40,938 bases of DNA from Acidimicrobiales bacterium (GTDB lineage: Bacteria; Actinomycetota; Acidimicrobiia; Acidimicrobiales; Aldehydirespiratoraceae). Shown one piece after another: positions 1-9,286 of this stretch. The stretch is taken from the NCBI GenBank assembly GCA_029263195.1, contig JAJCXX010000068.1, positions 1 through 40,938 of the forward strand, read 5' to 3'. Under the pieces are notes generated by a model. That model did not search any database and was not told where the DNA came from. It was given only the letters and a program-made list of their open reading frames with translations. Each line of letters starts with the position of its first letter. Within the stretch, counting starts at the first letter, position 1. A program made the position numbers and the translations under genes.

Positions 1-46
1 TGACAGCGATTTCGCCGCGGTTGGCGATTAGAACCTTGTTGAACAC
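1..46 (-). CDS. Biotin carboxylase / acyl-CoA carboxylase alpha subunit, N-terminal fragment
   Basis: Only the first 15 codons lie in the window, on the minus strand, starting with GTG at 46. They read M-FNKVLIANRGEIAV, the invariant N-terminus of biotin carboxylase (AccC, or actinobacterial AccA3-type alpha subunits), where the NRGEIA stretch belongs to the biotin carboxylase N-domain. An in-frame TGA lies six codons upstream, so GTG46 is the only possible start. A GAGGT element sits about 12 bases before it. The enzyme carboxylates biotin on the carrier domain for malonyl-CoA or propionyl-CoA carboxylation. The next gene on the other strand is the biotin ligase that would modify its carrier, which supports the call. 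Whether the biotin carrier domain is fused cannot be seen here. Confidence 0.85.
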   Translation of the reverse strand, partial: MFNKVLIANRGEIAV

Positions 47-93
47 GAGGTAATGGTTACCTCACCGAGGCATACCAGTGCTACATCTGACTC

Positions 94-846
94 ATGGGAT
101 TTCCAGAGAGCACCCTCGCGGCGTCACATACAGGTCTCGGCGAACTACGGCATGTGGCTGTCACCCGGTCGACCAACACCGACCTGGCTGACGAAGCGAA
201 GAACGGTGGCGCCAATCCTGCCGTGCTGGTGGCAGATCATCAGACGCACGGGCGCGGTCGGCTTGAACGAACCTGGCACGACCAGGGTGGTTCGCTATTG
301 GCGAGTGTGCGCATGCCCATCGATCCCATCGGAGCGGGCCAAGCAATGATGGCAGTGGCGGCCTCGATTCGTCAGGTGTTGGATGTCCACACCACCGCGC
401 ATATCCGGGTGAAATGGCCCAACGATCTGGTGATCTCGACGCCCGATGGCCAGCGAAAGCTGGCGGGAGTGTTGGCCGAGTTGGTCATCGGCTCGCCGTC
501 GGTACTCGTGGTCGGATTCGGTATCAATCTCACGTCGATCGAGGCGCAGCCCGATGCCACCTCGATGCTCGAGTGTGGTGCTGATGTCGGCAGAGATCGA
601 CTCCTCGCGGAGATTCTCACGGCGATCGGGCAGCATCTCGGGGATCCGGCGGTGGTCCACCGAGACCTCCGAGCACATTCGGCCACGATCGGATACCGAG
701 TTCGAGTGGAGCTCCCCGGGGGAAGGTTCGTGGCCGGTGAGGCCACTGATCTTGATTCCGATGGCCGCCTGCTGGTCGAGGACGAGGTCGGTGTGACTCA
801 CTCGATCTCGGCCGGCGACGCGATCCGGCTCCGACCAGAAGCTTGA
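94..846 (+). CDS. birA: Biotin--[acetyl-CoA-carboxylase] ligase, catalytic-only form
   Basis: This 250-aa protein transfers biotin, via biotinyl-5'-AMP, to the carrier lysine of acyl-CoA carboxylases. Visible family motifs are the substrate loop HGRGRLERTW (about residues 51-60), the KWPND signature (about 105-109) and KLAGVLAE followed by VVGFGINL (about 121-143). The C-terminal 50 residues form the small SH3-like domain. No N-terminal winged-helix DNA-binding domain is present, so this is a monofunctional group I ligase and not a BirA repressor. ATG94 is the first possible start because a TGA lies two codons upstream. There is no Shine-Dalgarno. A weak TACATC box six bases before ATG would fit a leaderless mRNA. 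It is divergent from the biotin carboxylase gene that ends the window on the left. Confidence 0.93.
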   Translation: MGFPESTLAASHTGLGELRHVAVTRSTNTDLADEAKNGGANPAVLVADHQTHGRGRLERTWHDQGGSLLASVRMPIDPIGAGQAMMAVAASIRQVLDVHTTAHIRVKWPNDLVISTPDGQRKLAGVLAELVIGSPSVLVVGFGINLTSIEAQPDATSMLECGADVGRDRLLAEILTAIGQHLGDPAVVHRDLRAHSATIGYRVRVELPGGRFVAGEATDLDSDGRLLVEDEVGVTHSISAGDAIRLRPEA

Positions 847-856
847 ACCAGCGCGT

Positions 857-2419
857 GTGATGACAACGAGTGGCTCTCTGCGACTACGCTCACCAGCCGT
901 GATGCTGCCAGGCGACGAATTGTTGAGGCGGACGTGGCCTCAGCGCCTTGTGATGCTGGCCGGTCTGACGGTGATAGTCGCGGCGTTGGCTGCCACGTGG
1001 TGGGTACAGACCATCTACGACGGCCTCTCCTCGATCGGACGGGTGGAGATCCCGGGGGACATTCTGATTTCTGACACTGTGCCGGGAGAGCCGGTGAACT
1101 TCCTGTTGGTCGGCACCGACAGCGGTGATGGTCTGGATCCCGATGATCCGATCAATATTGGTCGTGATGAGGATCCCCGGGGCCACGGCTTTGCCGACAC
1201 GATCGCCGTGCTCCGTCTTGATCCCGTGTCGCGACAGGCCTGGGTTCTGCCGATTCCGCGTGACCTGGTCGTCCCAGTCTCGGGGTCATCGAACCAGCGC
1301 ATCAACGTCGCGCATCTCATCGGTGGACCGACGACCCTGCTCGAGACGGTCAACGACTTCTTCGATATCCAGATCAATCACTACATAAGAGTGGACTTTC
1401 TCGGATTCCGGGAGATTGTCGATCAGATCGGTGGTGTTCCGGTTTGGTTCCCGAATCCCACGAAATCCGTGGCGACCGGCCTCAATATTGCTGTTGCCGG
1501 ATGTCATGTGCTCGACGGTGCCGACTCTCTCCGCTACGTGCGACCGCGAAAGGACTATTCGGAGTTCATCGACGGTGAGTGGGTGGTCACCGGCAACACA
1601 GATTTCGAGAGGATCCAACGTCAGCAGGACTTCCTGGTGCTGGCTCTCGATCGAGCCATTCAACGTGGAGCCCGTGATCCGCGCACGATGGCAGATCTCC
1701 TGCAGGCCGGTTCCCAAAGCGTGGTGCTCGACGGCGAACTCACCCTCGCCGAGCTGAAGGACCTGGGCGAGTCGTTCAGTTCGTTCGATTCCGACAACAT
1801 CACGCGCTTCGCCCTCACCGTTACGACCCGATACACCGACGACGGCGTCTACCTAGGCGAGTTTCTCGTCGACGGCGTCGACACCGCGGCGCTCGATGTG
1901 TTTCGTGGCGTTGCCGACGCGGCCCGACCATCCGAGATTTCGATTCAGGTCGTGGGCGCCGATCTTCGAGAGTTGTCGGGCGAAGCGGGAGTGCTTCAGG
2001 ACATCGGTTTCGATGTTGTGAGCCAGCAGCAGATAACGACGTCGGTGCCGCATTCCGTCGTGATTCACCCACCCGGAGAGCGGGCGTCGGCCGAGGTGTT
2101 GGCGCGCTATCTCCTGCCGGTGCCTGCACTGGTCGAGGACCCGTTGGCCACTAGATCGACTTTGGTGTTGGGAGAAGATCACCAGCAGATTCTCTTCTTG
2201 TTTCCCCAGGGCATCGGAGACACCCAGGCAGCCATCGATGCCCTCGGAAACATCGACCTTCCCGACCTCGGCGACGTAGCGGTCACAACAACCGCGGCGC
2301 CGACGACCTCCGCTTCGGTCGAGAGCGGCACGACGCTCACCACGACCGCCGCCCCAATCGTCACCAGCACCACGGCCGTCATCATGGGGAGACCCCCGGA
2401 AGGCCAATCGTGTGGATGA
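857..2419 (+). CDS. LytR-CpsA-Psr (LCP) family glycopolymer transferase with LytR_C domain
   Basis: LCP proteins transfer undecaprenyl- or decaprenyl-linked glycopolymers onto peptidoglycan outside the membrane. This 520-aa protein has a short cytoplasmic N-terminus, one membrane segment (about residues 31-50), an LCP domain (about 80-265) and a LytR_C-like region (about 370-470). The LCP domain shows the family's Asp/Arg-rich motifs: GTDSGD, FADTIAVLRLDP, PIPRDL and the R-x3-Q pair in FERIQRQQDF. The C-terminus is a Thr/Ala-rich tail (about 478-510) that may span or bind the wall. Start is GTG857 or ATG860, with no clear ribosome site. It lies 10 bases after birA and before the UDP-sugar genes, so it probably attaches the polymer built by this cluster. 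The acceptor is unknown. Confidence 0.9.
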   Translation: MMTTSGSLRLRSPAVMLPGDELLRRTWPQRLVMLAGLTVIVAALAATWWVQTIYDGLSSIGRVEIPGDILISDTVPGEPVNFLLVGTDSGDGLDPDDPINIGRDEDPRGHGFADTIAVLRLDPVSRQAWVLPIPRDLVVPVSGSSNQRINVAHLIGGPTTLLETVNDFFDIQINHYIRVDFLGFREIVDQIGGVPVWFPNPTKSVATGLNIAVAGCHVLDGADSLRYVRPRKDYSEFIDGEWVVTGNTDFERIQRQQDFLVLALDRAIQRGARDPRTMADLLQAGSQSVVLDGELTLAELKDLGESFSSFDSDNITRFALTVTTRYTDDGVYLGEFLVDGVDTAALDVFRGVADAARPSEISIQVVGADLRELSGEAGVLQDIGFDVVSQQQITTSVPHSVVIHPPGERASAEVLARYLLPVPALVEDPLATRSTLVLGEDHQQILFLFPQGIGDTQAAIDALGNIDLPDLGDVAVTTTAAPTTSASVESGTTLTTTAAPIVTSTTAVIMGRPPEGQSCG

Positions 2420-2435
2420 TCCGGTGACTCCGGAT
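2419..2435 (+). terminator. Short hairpin after the LCP gene
   Basis: ATCCGG, a 5-base loop TGACT, then CCGGAT forms a perfect 6-bp stem beginning at the last base of the LCP stop codon. No U-tract follows, so termination is only possible, not shown. A TAGATT box at 2447 follows it and could be the -10 of the ugd promoter. Confidence 0.3.
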
Positions 2436-2506
2436 TCATTGCCCCGTAGATTCATGTCCTGAGCGCTGGTGCCGACTCGAGAGTCGAACCAAGTTTAGGA
2501 GTTCTC

Positions 2507-3778
2507 ATGATCAACAGGATCGCGGTGATCGGTACGGGCTACGTAGGCCTCACGACGGGTGCCTGTTTCGCCCATCTCGGCCACGAAGTCATATGTGCCG
2601 ACATCATTCCCGAGAAGATCGAGAGCCTCAGGCGCGGAGAGATACCGATCCACGAGGCCGGACTGCAGGAACTCGTCAAAGAGGGAATCGCGTCCGGACT
2701 CCTGAAGTTCGTCTTGGGCGCGGAGAATGCCGTCGGTGATGCCGAATTCGTCTACCTCTGCGTCCCCACTCCCCAGGGAGCCGATGGATCTGCTGACCTC
2801 AGCTACATCCAAGCTGCCGCCGGCGAGATCAGTGCCAAGCTCCGCTCGGGCACCGTCGTGGTCAACAAGTCGACAGTGCCGGTCGGATCAACTCACCTTG
2901 TAGAACAGGCACTTGGCCGGTCCGACATCCCGGTCGTTTCCAATCCGGAATTCCTGCGAGAGGGAAGCGCCGTCGACGACTTCCTCAACCCCGACCGCGT
3001 GGTGATCGGCTCCGACGATCGTGCCGCAGCAGCCCAGGTTGCGGCCCTGTATCTCGGAGTGCGGGCCCCGATCATGGTCACCGATCCGGCCTCGGCCGAG
3101 ACCACCAAGTACGCCGCCAACGCTTTCTTGGCCACGAAACTCTCGTTCACCAACGCCATTGCCGCGGTGTGTGAGGCAGTTGGAGCCGACGTAAACGACG
3201 TCCTTCTCGGAATTGGCTACGACAGTCGCATCGGTCACGAATTCCTCCGTCCCGGTCCGGGCTGGGGTGGGTCGTGCTTCCCCAAGGACACCCGCGCGAT
3301 CATCACCATTGCCGAGGAGTCCGGGTACGACTTCTCTTTGCTCAAGGGAGTTGTGTCGGTCAACGAAGAGCAATTCGATCGCACGGTCCGCAAGGTCACC
3401 AACATGGTCGACGTCGATGGCGCCACCGTCGCCATGCTCGGGCTGGCGTTCAAGGCCGGCACCGACGATATCCGGGAGTCTCCGGCGCTCGAGATGGCGA
3501 AGCGACTGGTGGCCAAGGGAGCCAAGGTCAAGGGATTCGATCCAGCGGTTTCCGCCGTCGACCTCGAAGGACTCGAGGTCGTGGGCGATGCCTACGCAGC
3601 ATGCGAAGGCGCGTCAGCGCTGATCGTCGCCACCGAGTGGGACGAGTTCAAGTGGCTGGATCTCGACAAGATCGCCGGCCTCATGGTGGAGCACCATGTT
3701 GTCGACTCCCGAAATCTTCTCGATCGTGGAGCACTGCGCCGTCGGGGATTCACCTATCAGGGAGTCGGGCGTAGCTGA
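2507..3778 (+). CDS. ugd: UDP-glucose 6-dehydrogenase
   Basis: This 423-aa enzyme oxidises UDP-glucose twice with NAD+ to UDP-glucuronate in the cytoplasm. It shows the N-terminal Rossmann motif [10 protein letters not shown] (residues 9-18), the NPEFLREG segment of the nucleotide-sugar dehydrogenase family, and the catalytic cysteine C257 in [10 protein letters not shown]. The C-terminal UDP-binding domain includes [16 protein letters not shown]. An AGGAG Shine-Dalgarno precedes ATG2507. The stop codon overlaps the next start by one base (TGATG), so the product is probably made in coupled amounts with the decarboxylase that uses UDP-glucuronate. GDP-mannose dehydrogenase is a less likely alternative, given the partner gene. 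Confidence 0.95.
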   Translation: MINRIAVIGTGYVGLTTGACFAHLGHEVICADIIPEKIESLRRGEIPIHEAGLQELVKEGIASGLLKFVLGAENAVGDAEFVYLCVPTPQGADGSADLSYIQAAAGEISAKLRSGTVVVNKSTVPVGSTHLVEQALGRSDIPVVSNPEFLREGSAVDDFLNPDRVVIGSDDRAAAAQVAALYLGVRAPIMVTDPASAETTKYAANAFLATKLSFTNAIAAVCEAVGADVNDVLLGIGYDSRIGHEFLRPGPGWGGSCFPKDTRAIITIAEESGYDFSLLKGVVSVNEEQFDRTVRKVTNMVDVDGATVAMLGLAFKAGTDDIRESPALEMAKRLVAKGAKVKGFDPAVSAVDLEGLEVVGDAYAACEGASALIVATEWDEFKWLDLDKIAGLMVEHHVVDSRNLLDRGALRRRGFTYQGVGRS

Positions 3779-4716
3779 TGGCGACCGTCGTCGTCACCGG
3801 CGGTGCCGGATTCCTCGGCTCTCATCTCTGCGATGCCCTGATCGCCCGTGACGATGAGGTGGTGTGCATCGACAACCTCATCACCGGAAGTGTGTCCAAT
3901 ATCGAGCACCTGTTCACGGAACGCAGTTTCCGATTCGTGGAGCACGACGTCTCGGAATACATCTGGGTACCCGGTGAGGTCGACGCGGTTCTCCACTTCG
4001 CCAGTCCGGCATCGCCGATCGACTACCTCGAAATGCCGATCCAGACACTGAAGGTCGGGTCGTTGGGCACCCACAACGCGCTGGGTCTGGCCAAGTCCAA
4101 GGATGCGACGTTTTTCATCGCGTCCACCTCGGAGGTCTATGGAGATCCTCACGTGCATCCGCAGGTCGAGACCTACTGGGGCAATGTCAATCCGATTGGA
4201 CCGCGTGGGGTCTACGACGAAGCAAAGCGGTTCTCCGAAGCCATCACCATGGCGTACCACCGTTTCCACGATCTCGACACCCGCATCGTTCGGATCTTCA
4301 ACACCTACGGGCCGAGAATGCGTCCCAACGACGGCCGTGTGGTGTCGAACTTCATCATTCAGGCCCTCGAGGGGAGACCCCTCACCATCTACGGAGATGG
4401 CGCGCAGACCAGAAGCTTCTGTTTCGTTGATGACGAGATTCGTGGGCTGATCAGCCTGCTCGACTCCAATGAGACCAACCCGGTCAACATCGGCAACCCC
4501 AATGAGTTCGCGATCAGCGAGCTGGCTGAGATCGTCGTCGACGTTGTCGGGTCGCAGTCGGGAATCGAGTACCTCGACCTACCGGTCGACGACCCGACGC
4601 AACGCCAACCCGATATCACGAGGGCGCGGGACATTCTCGGTTGGGAACCTGAGGTTGATCTCCGCACGGGTGTCACACGAACGGTCGAGTACTTCGCCGG
4701 TTTGCTCGGCCGTTAG
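3778..4716 (+). CDS. uxs: UDP-glucuronate decarboxylase (UDP-xylose synthase), SDR family
   Basis: This 312-aa extended short-chain dehydrogenase should convert UDP-glucuronate to UDP-xylose through a bound NAD+. It has [11 protein letters not shown] (residues 7-17), the STSEVYG serine motif (about 116-122) and the catalytic pair Y146/K150 in YDEAK. The segment [15 protein letters not shown] is characteristic of the UXS group. Its start overlaps the ugd stop by one base, the expected substrate-product order. Its TAG stop interlocks with the TAA stop of the opposing fcl gene (bases 4713-4716). A plain NAD-dependent epimerase is the fallback call. Confidence 0.9.
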   Translation: MATVVVTGGAGFLGSHLCDALIARDDEVVCIDNLITGSVSNIEHLFTERSFRFVEHDVSEYIWVPGEVDAVLHFASPASPIDYLEMPIQTLKVGSLGTHNALGLAKSKDATFFIASTSEVYGDPHVHPQVETYWGNVNPIGPRGVYDEAKRFSEAITMAYHRFHDLDTRIVRIFNTYGPRMRPNDGRVVSNFIIQALEGRPLTIYGDGAQTRSFCFVDDEIRGLISLLDSNETNPVNIGNPNEFAISELAEIVVDVVGSQSGIEYLDLPVDDPTQRQPDITRARDILGWEPEVDLRTGVTRTVEYFAGLLGR

Positions 4717-5675
4717 TTCGAGCGGGCCTCGGCCGTGGTTCGATTCTCTTCGTACCAGGCGATGGTTTGGGCGAGGCCGTCCCGGAAGTCGGTGGTCGCA
4801 TCGAATCCGAAATGCTCATGGGCCTTGTCGGCATCGACGCAACGGCGGGGCTGGCCATCAGGCTTGGAGTGGTCCCATCTGATTCGACCCTCGTAGCGGG
4901 TGAGTTCGGCGATCATCTCCACGAGTTCCTTGATGAGGAGCTCGCTGTTGGTTCCGAGATTGATCGGCTGGTCTCCGTCGTAGTGTTCGGCCGCAAGGGC
5001 GATTCCAAGGGCGGCATCGTCGACAAAGAGAAATTCCCGACTCGCCGAGCCGGTGCCCCAGACCTCGATTTCATCGGTGTTGGACTCGCGTGCGAGCACA
5101 CACTTCCGGATCAGTGCGGGTATCACGTGGGATACGGCCGGATGAAATTTGTCGCCCGGTCCGTAGAGATTGGTGGGCATCAGGTAGATGCCGTTCTGGC
5201 CGTACTGGGACCTGTTGGCCTGGAGATGGACCAGTTGCGCCAGCTTGGCGATGCCGTAGGGAGCGTTGGTCTCCTCCGGAAAGCCCTTCCACAATGACGA
5301 CTCTTCAAACGGAACAGGAGTGTGTTTCGGATACGAGCAGATCGTTCCCACCACCACCGTCTTGTCGACTTCAGCAACCCGGGCCGCTTCGATGACATTG
5401 GTGCCCAGCAGGAGATTCTCGAGGTAGAGCGAGGCCGGTCGTTCCATGTTTGCGCCGATTCCACCGACTCGAGCAGCAAGATGAATGACGATGTCGGGGC
5501 GGGATTCGACGATGGCAGTCGTTGCGGCATCGACATCGAGGAGATCCACGTCAGCGCTCGAGGGAGCGACGACATCGGTGACTCCGCGTCGGGTGAGAGC
5601 AGCCCTCAGAGAGGTTCCCAGAAATCCTGATCCGCCGGTGACGAAAACTCGCTTCAGTTCAAACGGTTCGCTCAT
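4713..5675 (-). CDS. fcl: GDP-L-fucose synthase (GDP-4-keto-6-deoxymannose 3,5-epimerase-4-reductase)
   Basis: This 320-aa bifunctional SDR enzyme turns the Gmd product into GDP-L-fucose with NADPH. It has GGSGFLG (residues 14-20), the family-specific GTICSYPK containing the epimerase cysteine C113, catalytic Y140/K144 in YGIAK, and [11 protein letters not shown] with the conserved histidine region downstream. ATG5675 is chosen because the Rossmann strand follows directly. The open frame continues about 100 codons upstream, but that part has no family sequence and overlaps the opposing glycosyltransferase start. GAGG lies directly before ATG, too close for a normal ribosome site. It stands alone on the minus strand while gmd lies 8 kb away. 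Confidence 0.95.
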   Translation of the reverse strand: MSEPFELKRVFVTGGSGFLGTSLRAALTRRGVTDVVAPSSADVDLLDVDAATTAIVESRPDIVIHLAARVGGIGANMERPASLYLENLLLGTNVIEAARVAEVDKTVVVGTICSYPKHTPVPFEESSLWKGFPEETNAPYGIAKLAQLVHLQANRSQYGQNGIYLMPTNLYGPGDKFHPAVSHVIPALIRKCVLARESNTDEIEVWGTGSASREFLFVDDAALGIALAAEHYDGDQPINLGTNSELLIKELVEMIAELTRYEGRIRWDHSKPDGQPRRCVDADKAHEHFGFDATTDFRDGLAQTIAWYEENRTTAEARSN

Positions 5676-5759
5676 CCTCGGGATCGTACCCGGCCGACCG
5701 TTGTGTCGCAGTCGCGGGAGGTTGGTGGCACCGGACGCGACACGTGCCAGAATCCCGAG

Positions 5760-6857
5760 GTGGTCCACCGCGTCGCAGCCGTAGTCGAACAAAGCTGGCA
5801 TCGAGTCCCCGGCGGTACTGCGGCGTCCACTGTGAGGAGCCTCGACGCCATAAGCCGCAACTCCGACTGGGAGATCGTGGGCGTGGCTGCCACGCACCTG
5901 CGAGGTCCCGACCCGTTGGTCGTGCCGAGCGTTCCGGTGAAGCACATTCCGCTCAACCGCATCGCCATGTATGAATCCTGGCACCGGCTACGTCGACCCA
6001 CCGTTCAGCGGGTGACCGGCCCAGTCGATGTCGTACACGCCACAGGTGGTGTGATCCCCCCGAGCGGAGGTGCCCCCATCGTCGTCACGGTGCACGATCT
6101 GGCGTTCATGCATCGTCCCGGGCACTTCTCTCGCCACGGCGTCTCGTTCATGACGAGGTCGTTCGAGCTGACGAGACGACGCGCCGAACTGGTCCTCGTC
6201 CCGTCCCAGACCACAGCCGACGATTGCGTCCAGCACGGCATCATCCCGGAGAAGATCAGGGTGGCTCATTGGGGGGTCGATCCGGTCTCTGTGTCAGACG
6301 CCGACCGAGTTCGAGTTCGATCCTCCCACGGTCTTCCGAGCAGCTTCCTCTTGTGGGTCGGCACCGCCGAACCCCGAAAGAATCTTCGTGGTCTGCTGGC
6401 TGCACTCAGGGCCACTTCGCATGAGGTCCCGCTCGTCCTGGTTGGGCCGGAAGGCTGGGGCGTTGATATCGACGAGATGATTGCAACGACCCAGCAACCG
6501 GTGATCCGCCTGGGCAAAGTCTCACAGGGCGATCTCATGGCTCTCTATGACCTGGCCGAAGTCTTCGTGTACCCAAGCCTCTTGGAGGGGTTTGGCATGC
6601 CCGTGCTGGAAGCCATGGCACAAGGCACGCCGGTCATCACCAGCGCCGGCACGGCCACCGAGGAGGTGGCCGGAGGAGCCGCCAAGTTGGTCGACCCGAC
6701 CGATCTGGCGGCGTTGGGAGACGCCATCGACACGCTGCTCGACGACTCGTCGCTGCAGGTATCCATGGCGGCGGCCGGCCGGGCCAGGGCGGCCGAGATG
6801 ACCTGGGCATCGACCGCCGAAACGATCGTCTCCGCCTACAACGAGGTCAGCGGGTGA
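5760..6857 (+). CDS. Glycosyltransferase family 4
   Basis: A GT-B fold glycosyltransferase of about 365 aa. The N-terminal glycine motif is RVPGGTAAS, and the C-terminal half has LWVGTAEPRKNL and the nucleotide-sugar binding run with the E-x7-E motif, EGFGMPVLEAMAQGTPV. This is followed by TEEVAGGAAKLVDP, typical of GT4. A retaining transfer from a GDP- or UDP-sugar is expected, with donor and acceptor unknown. The longest frame starts at GTG5703. I prefer GTG5760 because family homology starts there and a CAGAAT box ends six bases before it, as for leaderless starts elsewhere in the window. It overlaps the next GT4 gene by four bases (GTGA). Confidence 0.88.
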   Translation: MVHRVAAVVEQSWHRVPGGTAASTVRSLDAISRNSDWEIVGVAATHLRGPDPLVVPSVPVKHIPLNRIAMYESWHRLRRPTVQRVTGPVDVVHATGGVIPPSGGAPIVVTVHDLAFMHRPGHFSRHGVSFMTRSFELTRRRAELVLVPSQTTADDCVQHGIIPEKIRVAHWGVDPVSVSDADRVRVRSSHGLPSSFLLWVGTAEPRKNLRGLLAALRATSHEVPLVLVGPEGWGVDIDEMIATTQQPVIRLGKVSQGDLMALYDLAEVFVYPSLLEGFGMPVLEAMAQGTPVITSAGTATEEVAGGAAKLVDPTDLAALGDAIDTLLDDSSLQVSMAAAGRARAAEMTWASTAETIVSAYNEVSG

Positions 6858-7975
6858 CATCCGTCGTGGCAAACCTCTGCTGGATCGTTCCAGGCGATGT
6901 CGGAGGCAGCGAGGAGTACACCACCCGTCTGCTGCGGTCGCTGGCCGACGCACCGACCAACGATCTCGACCTGAGACTGGCAGGGATGAGAGGGTTCGGA
7001 GAGGCCCACCCCGACTTGGTCTCGCACTTCACGACCTCGACGGCGGCCCTGCGAGGCAGTCGACGCGCCGTACGTCTTGCCGCGGAGAGCTCCTGGCTGG
7101 CAGCGACGTGTCGAGGAGCTGATCTCGTTCACCATTTCGGTGGACACATACCGGCGATACGCGGAGGCCCGGCCTCGGTCACGATTCACGACACACAACC
7201 TCTCGACCTCCCTCAGAACTTCTCGGGCGCGAAGCGCGCCTACATGTCCTGGATGCTCCCTCGCACTGCTCGGAGGGCCCGATTGGTGTGCACGCCTTCG
7301 CGGTGGGTCGCCGATCAGGTCGCCGAGAGGTTCGGAGTCGACGAGGCGAATCTGGCGGTGGTGCCCTCGACTTGGGACGATCGCCCCACGACCAACGACG
7401 ACTCGGCCCGGTCTGATCTTCTGCAGAACCTGGTCGACCGTCAGGTGGTCGTCTATCCGGCGGTCACTCACCCCCACAAGAACCACAGCGTTGTCGTGGA
7501 GGCGGTGGCCAGACTGGCACCGTCGCACCCGGAACTTCGGCTCGTCCTGACCGGCTCACCGGGTCGAGCAGCCGACGAGGTCGACTCGTTGGTGACCGAG
7601 CGCGGTATCGACGACTTGGTGGTGCGTCCGGGCCGGCTTCCCGCCGCCACGATCGCCGCCCTGATCAAACGAGCCGACGTCCTGGCGTTTCCATCGCTCT
7701 ACGAGGGCTTCGGCCTTCCCGTGCTCGAGGCAATGCGTTGCGGTACTCCGGTGGTGGCCGCCGACACAACGGCACTCCCCGAGGTCCTCGGTGGTTCTGG
7801 ATTGCTTGTCCCGCCCGACGACATCGACGGTTGGACTGTCGCGGTGGAGACGGTTCTGGCCGGCGGTTCCGACATCGACTCGATGATCGCTGCCGGGCTG
7901 GCCCAGAGTGGCCGCTACAGCCCCGCGCAATCGGCCAGCCGGCTGGCCGGTGCCTGGCAACGGGCGGCCAACTGA
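6854..7975 (+). CDS. Glycosyltransferase family 4
   Basis: This 373-aa GT-B enzyme has an N-terminal PGDVGGSEEYTTRLL (about residues 11-25), which corresponds to the donor/acceptor glycine loop, and the C-terminal GT4 signature YEGFGLPVLEAMRCGTPVV followed by LPEVLGGSGLLVPP. The middle part VYPAVTHPHKNH matches the usual start of the second domain. It begins with GTG inside the stop of the previous GT4 gene (GTGA overlap), so the two are translationally coupled and probably act in successive steps of one repeat-unit assembly. Donor sugar is not determined by the sequence. GDP-mannose or GDP-fucose would fit the neighbours. Confidence 0.9.
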   Translation: MTSVVANLCWIVPGDVGGSEEYTTRLLRSLADAPTNDLDLRLAGMRGFGEAHPDLVSHFTTSTAALRGSRRAVRLAAESSWLAATCRGADLVHHFGGHIPAIRGGPASVTIHDTQPLDLPQNFSGAKRAYMSWMLPRTARRARLVCTPSRWVADQVAERFGVDEANLAVVPSTWDDRPTTNDDSARSDLLQNLVDRQVVVYPAVTHPHKNHSVVVEAVARLAPSHPELRLVLTGSPGRAADEVDSLVTERGIDDLVVRPGRLPAATIAALIKRADVLAFPSLYEGFGLPVLEAMRCGTPVVAADTTALPEVLGGSGLLVPPDDIDGWTVAVETVLAGGSDIDSMIAAGLAQSGRYSPAQSASRLAGAWQRAAN

Positions 7976-8005
7976 CATGCATCGAGACGCGAAAGGACCC
8001 CGGTC

Positions 8006-9238
8006 GTGCGAGTGCTAGTTGTGTGCCCCCACTTCGAACCCGACGTGGCGCCGACCGGAGTTGTCATATCGGAGATCGTCCATCAGTTGGTCGAGGCCGG
8101 GCACGAACTCCACGTCGTCACATCGCTGCCGTGGTATCAGCATCATCAGGTGGAGCCGGCATGGAGAGGATCTCTCGTTCGCAGAGAAACGACCGAGTGG
8201 GGCCGGATAACCCGCGTCTATCCGTTCCCGACGGACAAGACCCGAATCCCGGCACGTGCCGCGGCGTTCGCGGGTTTCACCGCCCTGGTGACGCTCGGTT
8301 CGATTCTTCAGCGGCGTCGGCCCGACGCGGTTCTGGCGATGTCTCCGCCCCCGACTCTTGGCTTGGCGGGATGGGTGGCCGCGAGGCTTCGCCGGGTGCC
8401 GGTCGTCTACAACGTCCAGGACATATTTCCCGACGTCGCGGTCGAGGTGGGCGCGCTGGCCAACACGAGGGTGATCAAGCTGGCGAGTTGGCTCGAACGA
8501 TTCACCTACCGCCGATCCGACACGGTCACGGTCCTATCCGACGATCTCAGGCGAAACGTCGAGGAGAAGATCGGCCCCGACATGCACACTCCGGTGCGAG
8601 TCATTCCAAACTTCGTGGACACGGTTCGAATCAGGCCCGGACCACACCGCAACTCCTATCGATCCGACCACGGGTTGGGCGACAGGACCGTGGTGATGTA
8701 TGCCGGGAATGTGGGGTTCTCGCAGCCGCTCGACCTGATGCTCGAAGCTGCCCGAGAACTCCGTGAGCGCGACGACGTCGTGTTTGTGATCAACGGGGGA
8801 GGATCAGCCCGCCTCGGCTTGGAGCAGCGGGCGGCCGGCCTCGACAATGTCGTGTTCGTCGACTTCCAACCCTCGGAGCGACTGCCCGAGGTATTGGCGG
8901 CCGCCGACGTCCACGTGATCGCTCTCAAGAAGGGTCTGGCGCGAGCATCGGTGCCATCAAAGTTGTACTCGATCCTCGCCGCGGGAAGGCCGACGATTGC
9001 GTCGTTGGACTCCGACACCGAGGTCACCCGCGTTCTGGATGAGAGCGGAGCGGGAATAGCTGTCGCCCCGGAAGACCCCACCGAGTTCATTTCTGCTGTC
9101 ACCGAGCTGGTCGATTCGCCTGAGCGCCGCGCCGAGATGGGTGAGAGCGGGCGTAGCTTCGTCGAGAGGTGGGTGTCCCCGGCCGGTGTCGCATCCGCCT
9201 ACGTCGAGCTGTTCGAGGACCTCATCAGAAGTAGATGA
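8006..9238 (+). CDS. Glycosyltransferase family 4, WbuB/WcaI-like
   Basis: This 410-aa GT-B protein begins MRVLVVCPHFEPDVAPTG, the pattern of WbuB/WcaI-type enzymes that add fucose or N-acetyl-fucosamine in O-antigen and colanic acid synthesis. Further family marks are PPPTLGLAGW, YNVQDIFPDVAVEVG, YAGNVGFSQPLDLMLEAA and VPSKLYSILAAGRPTIA near the C-terminus. The GTG start at 8006 has an AAAGGA ribosome site nine bases upstream. It follows the two coupled GT4 genes after 30 bases. Because an Fcl gene is close, a fucosyl donor is a reasonable inference but is not proved. Confidence 0.88.
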   Translation: MRVLVVCPHFEPDVAPTGVVISEIVHQLVEAGHELHVVTSLPWYQHHQVEPAWRGSLVRRETTEWGRITRVYPFPTDKTRIPARAAAFAGFTALVTLGSILQRRRPDAVLAMSPPPTLGLAGWVAARLRRVPVVYNVQDIFPDVAVEVGALANTRVIKLASWLERFTYRRSDTVTVLSDDLRRNVEEKIGPDMHTPVRVIPNFVDTVRIRPGPHRNSYRSDHGLGDRTVVMYAGNVGFSQPLDLMLEAARELRERDDVVFVINGGGSARLGLEQRAAGLDNVVFVDFQPSERLPEVLAAADVHVIALKKGLARASVPSKLYSILAAGRPTIASLDSDTEVTRVLDESGAGIAVAPEDPTEFISAVTELVDSPERRAEMGESGRSFVERWVSPAGVASAYVELFEDLIRSR

Positions 9239-9272
9239 CCGTCCCGCGTGCCAAACAGGCCCTGCGGAGCGC

Positions 9273-9278
9273 TAGCGT
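9273..9278 (+). promoter_or_regulatory. Leaderless-type -10 box before the His-rich gene
   Basis: TAGCGT ends eight bases before GTG9287, and no Shine-Dalgarno lies between. The arrangement matches the TANNNT-to-start spacing seen at ftsH, manB and comF. Confidence 0.4.
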
Positions 9279-9286
9279 TGTCTGCT

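Noticed and set aside
5676..5984. Upstream extension of the fcl frame
   Set aside because: The sequence before ATG5675 has no SDR similarity and would overlap the divergent GT4 gene by more than 200 bases.
7738..8766. A 342-codon plus-strand frame across the second and third GT4 genes
   Set aside because: Frame shadow rich in Arg and Gly; both GT4 genes have full family motifs in their own frames.
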